Below, one piece after another: positions 55,295-64,000 of a stretch of 64,000 bases of DNA. The position numbers were made by a program, and so were the translations under genes. The notes beneath the pieces are model-generated. The model made no database searches. It saw nothing but the letters and a program-made list of their open reading frames with translations, and was not told where the DNA came from. The stretch's first letter is position 1. Each line of letters starts with the position of its first letter. Origin of the DNA: Aralia elata (taxonomy: Eukaryota > Streptophyta > Magnoliopsida > Apiales > Araliaceae); the NCBI GenBank assembly GCA_034770075.1, contig CM068388.1, positions 15,647,653 through 15,711,652 on the forward strand, written 5' to 3'.

Positions 55295-57120
55295 TGAAAG
55301 TAGTATGCACACAAGCCAATCATATTTGATATGATGTAGCATATACTTTGTAATCTTATTCATTTATTAATAAAAGAATTGATGTTCTTAAAAAGGCATT
55401 TTATATTATCTACATGGTGCTGTTATATTAAATGTGATAAACCCATAGTTTTGAGCAATGCTTTTAGAATCATGATGGTGATCATGCTAATGAGATCTAA
55501 ATTCTAGATAGCTCACAAACTAAAATCGTTCCTAATCGTTGGATTACTAAATAGGGGATTAGTGAATCCAGATAGATTATTACATACGTTGATTGCCCTT
55601 AAGAAGAGGATAATTGATCTCATAATCATTTGTGTGGAGACACTAAAGCAAGTATGTAGGTGCTTATTGGAGAATAAGTTCACTGAACGTGGCTCGCTAA
55701 GGAATACCTAATGAAGTTTTAATCACCTTTCAATAGGAATTCCTATAGTGATAGTAGTACAAGTGATCCTTGGACTTGAGATCATCATAGTATCTTGTGT
55801 ATGATGAGTTATACTTTGACATGTCCCTTAAGACCTTTAAGGTATATCAAAGGGTATGATTGGGTATAATAAGTTGTACATGGAGATAGGTGAATGACCA
55901 ACAAAGAATCTATCACGTCTAGTAAAAGATGTAAATGTCCTATGTGATTCAATAAATGACAACTCAGTAGTCCTTGGCCAAGGCAGAATGAAATTAGAAA
56001 GGAGTTTCTAATTTGCATTATTTAGAGTTGTGCATTTGGGAATCGAAATACATATAATTAAATAAAATAAGACTTGACAGTAAATCCATGTCTTATATTT
56101 AATTGAAAAATTGTATGGTAGAAGGATTGAATTGTACGGTAACTATTCACTGAAAGGTTCTTTTATGATTAATGTTGAAATCTATATTATCTGAAAAGTC
56201 GTTGATCGCTAAGGGGGCTTACCCTTATTGTAAAATAAATATTATTTATTTAAATGAATTAAATAGTTTAATTTATTTATTTAAATAAGATTAGAATTGT
56301 TCTAATTGATTTATTCACAACCGGTTTAATATAGAGAACCTAAAGGGTCACACCGCAAAAGAAAAATATTTATTTAAGAAGTAAATGGCATAATTGTAAT
56401 AATAAGTTAAGTGTATTTAATTTAGTCTATGGAGATAGAATAAATTAAATAGCTTAATATTTATTATTTAATATTTTGGAAATATTAAATATAAATTAAT
56501 AAGAGGAATCTTATTATTATTATTATTATTACTATTACTATTATTTAATTCCAAATATGGATTGGGAATTAATTAATAGAAGTACTCTCTCATGGATTTC
56601 TAATTGGATTAGGAGCATAATTAATTAAAGGAGTTTAATTATAATAGAAACCCTAATCCTAAATAGTTTAGGGAAGGGTTATTCCTACATCTATAAATAA
56701 GAGGAGTCTTATCATAGATTTGGGTTATAGACTTTTACATTAGATTGTGGAGAGTACTAGCAATTTTTATAGAGATAGAAACTAGGGTTTTGCTAACACC
56801 CATCTTCTTGAATAGATATTATTCCTTGGTGGATCACCTCTAGAGGCCCAACACTTGGGTGGCTACCGTTGATCAAAGGAAGGAATTTTAATCGGTGGAA
56901 TTCAAGTAGAACGCGAAGGAATTGGAGGTGAACTTGTACCTGAGGAAGCTAGAATTCTACAAGGGTATAATTCTTATTCTCCATCACTTTCGTTTAATTA
57001 ATAATTGTGCATAAAGAAAGATCATGATGATGGTTTGTATAAAATTTTAAAATATGATTTATCACGCTTCCGCTTTATTTATGTAATTTGATTGCATGTT
57101 CCTGTTATACAAACCTAACA
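55295..57120 (+). mobile_element. element E 3' LTR
   Basis: It is 1,826 bp, near-identical to 47650-49472, with small differences (for example GGAGTCTTATTATTATTATTA run lengths). It ends CAAACCTAACA, followed by AGACC. Confidence 0.95.
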
Positions 57121-57125
57121 AGACC

Positions 57126-57630
57126 TTCCTGAATGCTCTGCGGGAGTTGAGCAACACGTTGAACCTTTCATAAGTAGATGTTATGTTCTCACCAGGAACA
57201 TGGGAGAACATTTCATACTGTTAAGTCAATAGGGATTGCTTGTTTTCCCTAACTTCTTTAGTTCCTTCGTGCATCACCAGGAGAGCTTCCCATACTTCCT
57301 TCGCCATCTTGTAGTTGACCACATTCTCAAACTGCTCATTCTTCAAAGCCATGAACAGAATGTTCTTGGCTCTTTTATGGAGTTGCACAAGCTTCTTTCC
57401 ATATCAGTCCATTCGACCCTTTGCTTGACCGTAACCATGTTTGGATCTTCTGTTGTTGGAGCAAACTTCGTGGGGACATATGGTCCATTTTGAACAACAT
57501 CAAATAGGTCATCATCAAGCACGTCCATGTATGCCTGTATTCGCACTATCCAGTTAGCAAATTTATCTTTACTACATAAGGGTGGCTTATTTCCACCACC
57601 AAGCTCAGAACTGGTTATATTTTATGCCAT
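57126..57630 (-). pseudogene. element D gag, N-terminal part
   Basis: Start at ATG 57630, with a stop at the third codon. The next stretch (57546-57343) has IQAYMDVLDDDLFDVV, QNGPYVPTKFAP and VEWTDMERSLCNS. A frame change near 57360 follows; the new frame has FMALKNEQFENVVNYK and EVWEALLVMHEGTKE, with a stop near 57222. It is Sirevirus gag and continues at 47644 after element E. Confidence 0.8.
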
Positions 57631-57670
57631 TAATCTACTCAAGTGTTTTAAGCTTTGATTAAGAGAACAT

Positions 57671-57684
57671 GCTCTCATACCACT
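57671..57684 (-). other. element D primer-binding site (tRNA-iMet)
   Basis: The minus strand reads AGTGGTATGAGAGC next to the LTR end; TGGTATGAGAGC differs from the initiator tRNA-Met site at one base. Confidence 0.82.
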
Positions 57685-58650
57685 TGTTGTTTCCCAAAGT
57701 CACTAGGAGAACTAGAAGGGGGGTTGAATAGATCATTTTAAAAACTTTCCTTTTAACAAAGTATTACCAACTTATAAATTAAGCAGGTTAATTTAAATAT
57801 GCATAACAGAATGATATTTTAAAAATTCCCTTTCAAAGATTTAAGAAAAACACAGTTCTAAATTCAGCAATCAAATGTGGAACTAAGTCAAATCATAGAG
57901 TACTGAAAGTAATGAACTGAAAAGTAAATGAGACAAGGAATTTTAAGTGGTTTGGAGAACATATATCTTCTAGTCCACTCTTCTACTCCACTAGTAAGAA
58001 ATCCACTAAGGATAGTGTGATCACTAAGATCTGTTCACTAAGAATAGTTACAATGATTGAATAATTAATATTCTTACAAGTCACAAAGATTTGGCATAAG
58101 TCACTAAGACTTGATTACAAAGGTCACTAAGACCTGAACAATTACTAAGAGATAGATTGAGTTAGAGGTGCAACTAAGTAGCTTTAATTCTAGCAATGAA
58201 AGACTTAGCAGTAGAACAAATAGTTCTAGATTCGTAGAGTAATGTTCTTGACAGATTGGTAATAATTCAATTTGAATGATTTATGTGATCGTTAATGTTG
58301 GACTAAATCTGCGTGCCTTTTATAGACGACCTTGAGATAGTCCCGTTAGAAAGTTGTCGTTGGTCATTTAATGCTCCAATCATAGAAGATCTCTGATTGT
58401 TGACTTTTGAGTGAGTATGTGTCAGCTTGCTTTCGGCTGTGACAAGTCACATCAGATTGCTATAGAGACACTCAAGTGGGTCGTTGTCACTTCACCAAAC
58501 TAGCTGTTTAGATACACTTCGATATGATTTTTTTTTCAAACTCTAAGATGTTTTAGTAACTATCTTGGGATCTCCACTTTATGCTTCTTGACAGTATCAG
58601 TCTATTGACAAAGCTGACATACTCCGTGATTTTTCTAATCATAAACTTTC

Positions 58651-59038
58651 GGAACAGGATCCTCTCCATTTCATTTGAAATGGAGAGTCTCCATTTCAAC
58701 ACATTTCACCAAATATTAGATCATAATAATTTGGTTAGTAATGATCCAAATATGTTAATAGATAGTTAATGATATTAAGATTAATCTTAAAAAAAAATAG
58801 CAATCCGACACTTTTTCACAGTTAAAAATCTAAAAAAAAAATTCACCGTTGATTTTCTAAGTATTTCAACGGTGAAAAATCTTTTAGACTTTTAATGGTG
58901 AAAAAATATCGGATTGTTTTTTTTTAGGATTGATCTTAATATTATTAACTATCTATTAATATATTTGGATCATTACTAATCAAATTATTATGATCTAATA
59001 TTTGGTAAAATTTGATGAAATGGAGAGGATCTTATTCC
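58651..59038. mobile_element. fold-back MITE, Mutator-like (9-bp TSD)
   Basis: Nearly the whole 388 bp is one inverted repeat. GGAACAGGATCCTCTCCATT at the left is matched by the reverse complement of the right end (GGAATAAGATCCTCTCCATT). The arms stay similar for about 190 bp (for example CCAAATATTAGATCATAATA). The direct repeat TAAACTTTC flanks it at 58642-58650 and 59039-59047. A 9-bp duplication with long terminal inverted repeats fits Mutator-like MITEs. It has no coding capacity. Confidence 0.88.
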
Positions 59039-59046
59039 TAAACTTT

Positions 59047-59325
59047 CATAGTGGTTGTAGAGTATCTGGCTAGATAACTCTACGATTGGCTTGCTCTACG
59101 ATCCATAAGTTCTATGATCTTCAATGAACTCTACGATCCATCAGTTTTATGATCTTCAATGAGCTCTACGATCTCTGAGTTGACAAGTATACAATCTTTG
59201 ACAGACTCTACGATCTTCAACTTGCTTTACGATCTCAAAGTAAACAGTTTTACGAACTTGACCAATATGCTCTACAAACATTCACTAAACTTTACGATTG
59301 TCTAAACAACTTTACGATCATTTAA
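59047..59325. repeat. CTCTACGATC word array, element D LTR
   Basis: About thirteen exact or near copies of YTCTACGATC at roughly 17-25 bp spacing (for example CTCTACGATCCAT, CTCTACGATCTTC). They are near the start of the LTR in element sense, so in U3. Confidence 0.8.
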
Positions 59326-59492
59326 TTTTCTCTAGCTATACATTAAGTTTACTTAATAAAATAGATCAACGTAATAATTTTGATTTTCTAATCTAAGTCC
59401 TTTTATATTAGTTTCATTATAAGGACTTCATAAAAGCTACTAGTTACAAATATATATTATATCATCATTAAATCAAATATGCATTTGTCCTA

Positions 59493-59493
<1 letters not shown>

Positions 59494-59552
<59 letters not shown>
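59494..59552. repeat. (AC)n(AT)n microsatellite
   Basis: About fifteen AC units followed by about fifteen AT units, next to the LTR end of element D. Confidence 0.9.
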
Positions 59553-59557
<5 letters not shown>

Positions 59558-60495
59558 AGTACCATGGATCATGGAGGAAAATTGAAAGAACAAAGAGAAA
59601 CAAGAAAGAAACACTAACTAGTTAAAGAAAACCCTAAATAGCTTCGATAAATATTTTATGAAGTAAATATGTGTGTATATGAATTTGTTCATGCTAAGGG
59701 TTGATAATAACATGTTGAAGTATAATAACATGAATTATGGCAAAAGAAATCAAAGATTTTACAAGAAACAAGAAAAGAGAAAAATTAAATAAGTTATGAA
59801 ATTTTCAGCATATAGGATAAAAACCCTAAAATAGAGACTAATTTTGTACAAACAGAACTTATAGCATGTGGCGAATTTTTGAGTAAAGTTTCTAAAATTC
59901 TATACTTGTTTGATGTCAAAATTCCTTATAAATTATTTTTAGTGAATTTTGTCCTAAAATAGGGCAGACTAAACAACTCCCTGACCTAGGTTTTAAAAAG
60001 AAAGTTCTTGATAGATAAGCTAGGAGATAAAATCCGGGCTTCTAGGGAATGAAACTTAAAAGTATAAAGTGTATTCTGGCTCAAAAATGAACATAAACGG
60101 ACTTGTAATGAAAGAGTTATGACAAAAATGAAATTAGAGTTTTCAAAATTAAAATAGTCATAATTTGAGTTCTACAACTCAATTGGAGATGAAATTTTGT
60201 GTAAAAGTATATTTTAACGTGATAAAGATATTGCCAAAAATTCATAAATTTTGGGCTTAATTTCGAATTTTAAATAATTTCATAAATTTGGACATAAATG
60301 AGCTTCAAATAAATATTAATGATGCTGGAAAAAATTTAAAAAAATTAGAAACTAACTAAATTATAATTATCTAGGCGGGGCCAAAAGGAGGAGAAATAAT
60401 AAAATAGTTAAAGTAGTTTAATGGACAAAGTAAAGTATAAAACTTATAAATGGCCATAAATACAGTCTCCAATCCCCATATATCACCTCTTACAA
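59553..60495. other. AT-rich stretch without recognised gene
   Basis: No ORF of note. The text (GAAAGAGTTATGAC, ACCCTAAAATAGAGAC) has the look of a gypsy LTR or leader. The position before a gag-like ORF would fit, but no second copy is present to confirm it. Confidence 0.4.
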
Positions 60496-60939
60496 ATGGC
60501 CAGAATGCGTAATAAAGGTGGAAGGAGTGGCAGCGCAGGTGATGGCGTAGGACCCAGCCACCCCCAATTAACTCATCAACCAAGCCAACAACATGACGAG
60601 CTGCACAGTGAACATGTAGAGCAATCTGTGCATTCTGTACACTCAGTCCATCATATTCATTCCCAGGCCCAACCAAATTTGAGAGAAAACTTGAATAGAA
60701 GTAGGACCCATATTATTGTGGGCTCTCGTAGAGTCCACGCGATCGAAACAACTCATCGTGAAGCTGAGAATGTCGGCGACATGCTCGTGTTTATGACCTG
60801 GAAGCCCTTCGATTACAACATGAAGAAACCGATAGAAGATTAGAAGAGATGATTGCTCAAATTACTCGTGATCATGCTCGGGGCTAAGAAGGTTCCCATT
60901 ATAACCGTCAATTTACACACTCCTCGAGGGAAATAGATC
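60496..60939 (+). pseudogene. gag-like ORF, N-terminal part, broken
   Basis: ATG 60496 starts MARMRNKGGRSGSAGDG. It has a His/Gln/Ser-rich segment, then a break near 60778. In the shifted frame a helical, charged stretch follows (VYDLEALRLQHEETDRRLEE, MIAQITRDHARG) before a stop. After solo LTR H the same reading resumes with SPTPEEERRSYRTRRR (about 62400-62450). A coiled segment followed by an Arg/Ser-rich tract suggests the start of a gypsy gag. I do not recognise the exact family. Confidence 0.45.
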
Positions 60940-60944
60940 AAAGC

Positions 60945-62381
60945 TGATGAGTGGGTTTTATACCTATTATTTAGGTACTTTTAGGCTTAATAATATGTGT
61001 GTTTGTAAGTATTTTATGTTATCTTATAGAGTTTTTATTTATTTTATTATTTTATTATTTTTATTTTATTTTGTAAGAATAAAAGAGTTAAGTGGAAAAA
61101 TTGTGAATATTTGAAGCAATTGGGCGAGCAAAGAAGGAAAGTAAGGAAACGGATAAAAGTTCATGAGCCGCGACGCTCACTCATTAGAGTTGTGACATTG
61201 GATCAAGAGCCATCGTGCTTAAGTCCTAAGTCGCAGTGCTTGGGAGGTTCATGGGCGCGCGTGTGTGGTGCGGCTGAGCTGAAGGATTTAATTGTTGTTT
61301 GTTTTCTATATAAAATGAGATACTTGCCAATTGAAGCCTAGAGAGTTACAAAGACTACAAGGCTGACTTCAATACAAATCCACCTAGCGTTATAAATGTA
61401 ATTGTAATTCTATTAGGGTTAGGTAGAATAACTCCTATAAATAGTCTTATTTAGAGATTGTAAAAGTTGTTGAGAAAAAAGCCAATGAACACCATGTGAG
61501 GCTAATTCTCTTCCAAGTTCAAGAGCAAGCAAGGTATCATCAACAATGGAGGCCATGGATTGATGAAGCTTGGAGATAGAAGACTTGCAGGAGACAGTTT
61601 TTCTTCTCTAAACCTTTAATTTTTTTGTCTTTCATTGATGTTGAATATTTTCTAGATTATATATTTTATCTGCTATGAACATGCTTTTAATTTAAGTATT
61701 TAATGGGATTCCCTTGTTTAGTTTAAATTTAATTTCTTTCTATTTGATTGGCACCATATGGATTGACTTATCATATTTTGTGCTTATTGATTAATTGTAT
61801 AGCCAACAATTAGCAGGATACTTTAGATGAATTCGGGAGATAAAATCTAGAGTTAGATCTAAATATGATAACATATGTTTGTGTTTTCTATATGGGATGG
61901 AATTCATGATTCGTGTATAGCATATGAATATACGTATATGTCATATGTAACCTAGAGAGAATCTATACTTAAATCCTTTTTAATTTAATTCATATAGGAA
62001 TATAGTGAGTTACTTAGCTAGGATGTTCCTTTCCAATTCTATTCCCATTGTGATGAATTTAGAAAGGATATGTTTATATGACCATCGTGGCCGTATAATG
62101 AAATGGAGAGTTATGAGATTTGAATGAAGCAAGGGGCGAAGTTGAATTCTTATATTTATTTATTTAGTTATGTTTATTATTTAGATACTTATTTTTAATA
62201 TTTAATTTAATTGTTAATTTTAGTTAATTCATCTGTTTAAATAAGATTAAGTTAATTTAAAATTGGTACTTGGAAAATATTATAATTAATTTCTCGTGAG
62301 ATCGACAACTCTACTTATCACTTTATTACTTGTTGACCATATATATTTGCACGTATTTATTGATTGAAAAATCAACCAACA
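60945..62381 (+). mobile_element. solo LTR H (Athila type)
   Basis: It is 1,437 bp, opens TGATGAGTGGGTTTTATACC and closes AAAATCAACCAACA. Both ends resemble element B's LTR, including TATTACTTGTTGACC near the end. AAAGC flanks it at 60940-60944 and 62382-62386. No primer site or internal region is attached, so it is a solo LTR left by recombination. A TATAAATAG box is at 61436-61444. The ORF at 61111-61341 lies within it and is not a gene. Confidence 0.9.
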
Positions 62382-62386
62382 AAAGC

Positions 62387-62554
62387 AGTAGGCGATATAT
62401 AGATCTCCTACCCCCGAAGAAGAAAGAAGAAGTTATCGAACCCGAAGGAGGAGCCCTTCACCCCATCCAGGAAGATGAAATGAACAAAAGAAGTCGGGCT
62501 AAGGTTCTGTATACACTCGGTTGCAAAAAATTGAAAATCAACACCCTACTATAA
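62387..62554 (+). pseudogene. gag-like ORF, continuation after solo LTR H
   Basis: It continues 60496-60939. The frame YRSPTPEEERRSYRTRRR is Arg/Ser/Pro-rich and stops near 62480. An alternative frame (LLPPKKKEEVIEPEGGALHP) stays open to 62554. I cannot say which was used. Confidence 0.4.
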
Positions 62555-62561
62555 ATGAGCA

Positions 62562-62598
<37 letters not shown>
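62562..62598. repeat. (TA)n microsatellite
   Basis: About eighteen TA units. Confidence 0.9.
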
Positions 62599-62599
<1 letters not shown>

Positions 62600-64000
62600 A
62601 AATTACACCTATTTTTTTAGATTATTTTAAAAAATTCATAATATAAATATGTTTGAAATATATACAAAAAAAACACCATAGGAACATAGAAATATCCAAT
62701 TTTTATGTCCAATTCGATTATCTGGTTAAATTTATTAATTTTTTATTTTATCTCATATAATTTACACATAAAAAACGTGTAAAACCCGATGCTAATTCTT
62801 TATAAACTTCGCCTCTAGTATATAATTTATTTTGGTCAAATAGTGTATGACCTCTACCAAAATTTAGTTTATATATTATGCTTACTTTTCCTTACAAGCA
62901 GCATCCACTCTATTATTGGAAACGGAAAGGTTGCAAAATTTTCAACATTCGCTTCGTAATTCACACGAGAGAAACTTGTTTTATCTTCCACCTTTCCGCA
63001 CGCAGTTACGAGACATCCAATGACATACCAAAAGCATTCTACATTTTTTTAAAAATTATTTTTATCAGCATTCTACATATATTTTACTCTATCCAACTTG
63101 CGGCATGCATATGAGATCTTCAATGAGATATCAAAATCATTTATTTTTAGGTGCTTGATAATTTGGTAACAATATTTATGGCGGTTAATAATGTCGGGTT
63201 AATATTTATATTGTTAAAGTAAATATGTATTTAATAATATTTTTATATTTATTTTAATAATATTTATTACTCTGACAGTATTATTATTATTTTGGTATCA
63301 TCAACGACCATATTTATACTACCAGAAGAATTAACATGCATTAGAGATGCTTTAACATTTATTTCAGTAACACTTTCGCTTAACGACACTTATTAAAAAT
63401 GCTTTTGTATTATAAACAATTTATTTAAAGACGGTTGATATTGTTAGAATAAAATGGAATACTCAGAGTAATAAGTGATTAGAATTTATATGAATGTAGA
63501 ACTGGAAAGCATGACTAAAACTTAAGACAATATAGGTGTACTTATTTTAATTAATTAACTAAAGACTATATATGATTAAAAGGTGTGTCCATGAACAAAA
63601 AAAATCAGAGAAACGATGTAGAAATTAAGTCAAATGAAAATAATTAAGTTTGATACCAGTCAAGAATCAAGCATGTGTTTCTACAATAGTGCCAAAGCCA
63701 CCCCAAGAATTAATTCCAAAAGATGAATCATATAGTAAGACATAATGATGCTCTACTTTAAATATTTTATACACAAAGTCTCCGCTGCACACGAATTGTA
63801 TGCGTAAATTATGTAAAATAAAATAAAAATTTTATAAAATTTAGAGAAATAAATAGAAAAATATAAAACAAATAACATTAAAAAGGATAAAATAATAATA
63901 TATCTAAAATTATAAAGAGGAAAGAATAAAAAAAAAAGTGAACCAATTATACCATACTTATGGAAGAAATCTCTATGGAGTTTTATAATATAGATGAAGA
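62599..64000. other. AT-rich stretch without recognised gene
   Basis: Very AT-rich, with a short open stretch at 62878-63114 that has no recognisable domain. Two related phrases, GAGACATCCAATGACATACC near 63010 and GAGATCTTCAATGAGATATC near 63113, suggest a small degraded repeat. Nothing else can be supported. Confidence 0.5.

Larger units (their letters stand above)
47650..57120 (+). mobile_element. element E: complete Ty1/copia retrotransposon
   Basis: A 9,471-bp plus-strand element with 1,823- and 1,826-bp LTRs differing at about 2-3% of sites by eye. It has an AGACC duplication, tRNA-iMet primer site, a 1.9-kb leader, gag-PR-INT-RT-RH and a polypurine tract. The domain order (integrase before RT) is copia. 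I do not assign a sublineage with confidence. It is inserted into the gag of element D. Confidence 0.95.
41930..59495 (-). mobile_element. element D: Sirevirus (Ty1/copia), decayed
   Basis: A minus-strand element. The 5' LTR (57685-59495) is followed by a tRNA-iMet primer site, gag (split by element E), protease, integrase, RT and RNase H remnants, a spacer and an env-like ORF cut at 41930 by element G. Zinc knuckle, RT and RNase H wording and the env-like ORF place it in the Sirevirus (SIRE) group. Frameshifts, stops and degraded stretches are numerous, so it is the oldest element with a visible 5' end here. Confidence 0.85.
57685..59495 (-). mobile_element. element D 5' LTR (Sirevirus)
   Basis: On the minus strand it opens TGGTAGGACAAATGCAT and closes TTTGGGAAACAACA. 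It matches F's LTR at both ends (AAGGACTTAGAT block; CTTCTAG with G-run). A CTATAAAAGG box (minus) is at 58316-58325. A 388-bp MITE lies at 58651-59038. A CTCTACGATC word array lies at 59047-59325. The right flank is a dinucleotide repeat. Confidence 0.8.

Noticed and set aside
61111..61341. 76-residue ORF
   Set aside because: It lies wholly inside the solo LTR H.
62878..63114. 78-residue ORF
   Set aside because: No domain, AT-rich low-complexity composition and no supporting context.

Overview
This window is plant nuclear DNA, almost certainly from a eudicot. It is intergenic heterochromatin built nearly entirely of LTR retrotransposons inserted into one another. I see no host gene and no rRNA or tRNA gene. 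A plant source is indicated by the lineages present: Ty3/gypsy Tekay chromoviruses, Athila/Tat elements with a tRNA-Asp primer site and an extra ORF, and Ty1/copia Sireviruses with an env-like ORF. I cannot name the species.

Layout. 1-1915 holds three stacked LTR pieces that cut into element A. Element A (1916-32299, minus) is a Tekay-type gypsy element whose 3' end lies beyond the left edge. Its interior is split by element B (6289-18006, minus, complete Athila, TSD GTATA). Its 5' LTR is split by element C (20075-30429, minus, complete and very young Tekay, TSD TGAAC). 32300-32643 is an Athila/Tat LTR end (J). 32644-37550 is the 3' half of a plus-strand Sirevirus (F: env-like ORF, polypurine tract, 3' LTR). 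37551-41929 is the 3' part of a plus-strand Athila/Tat element (G). 41930-59495 is a decayed minus-strand Sirevirus (D), interrupted by a plus-strand copia element (E, 47650-57120, TSD AGACC) and by a 388-bp fold-back MITE inside its LTR (TSD TAAACTTTC). 59496-64000 is AT-rich DNA with a broken gag-like ORF that is split by a solo Athila-type LTR (H, 60945-62381, TSD AAAGC).

The right-hand junctions each fall on an LTR terminus ending CA, so the window reads as one arm of a nest: D contains G, which contains F, then J, then A, then the stacked LTRs at the left edge. Decay agrees with this order. D and F carry frameshifts; A, B and G keep one frame and are broken only by stop codons; C has one stop in the whole pol.

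The non-coding parts are the most interesting. B has a ~73-bp tandem array in which every half-unit is a GC hairpin with paired substitutions. C has a ~73-bp array of hairpins with differing but still paired stems in its transcribed leader, and four TCP-like GTGGGTCCCAC palindromes in U3. B and G share a three-copy ~23-bp block upstream of the 3' LTR. A word CTCTACGA (or its complement) is repeated in LTRs of three different lineages.
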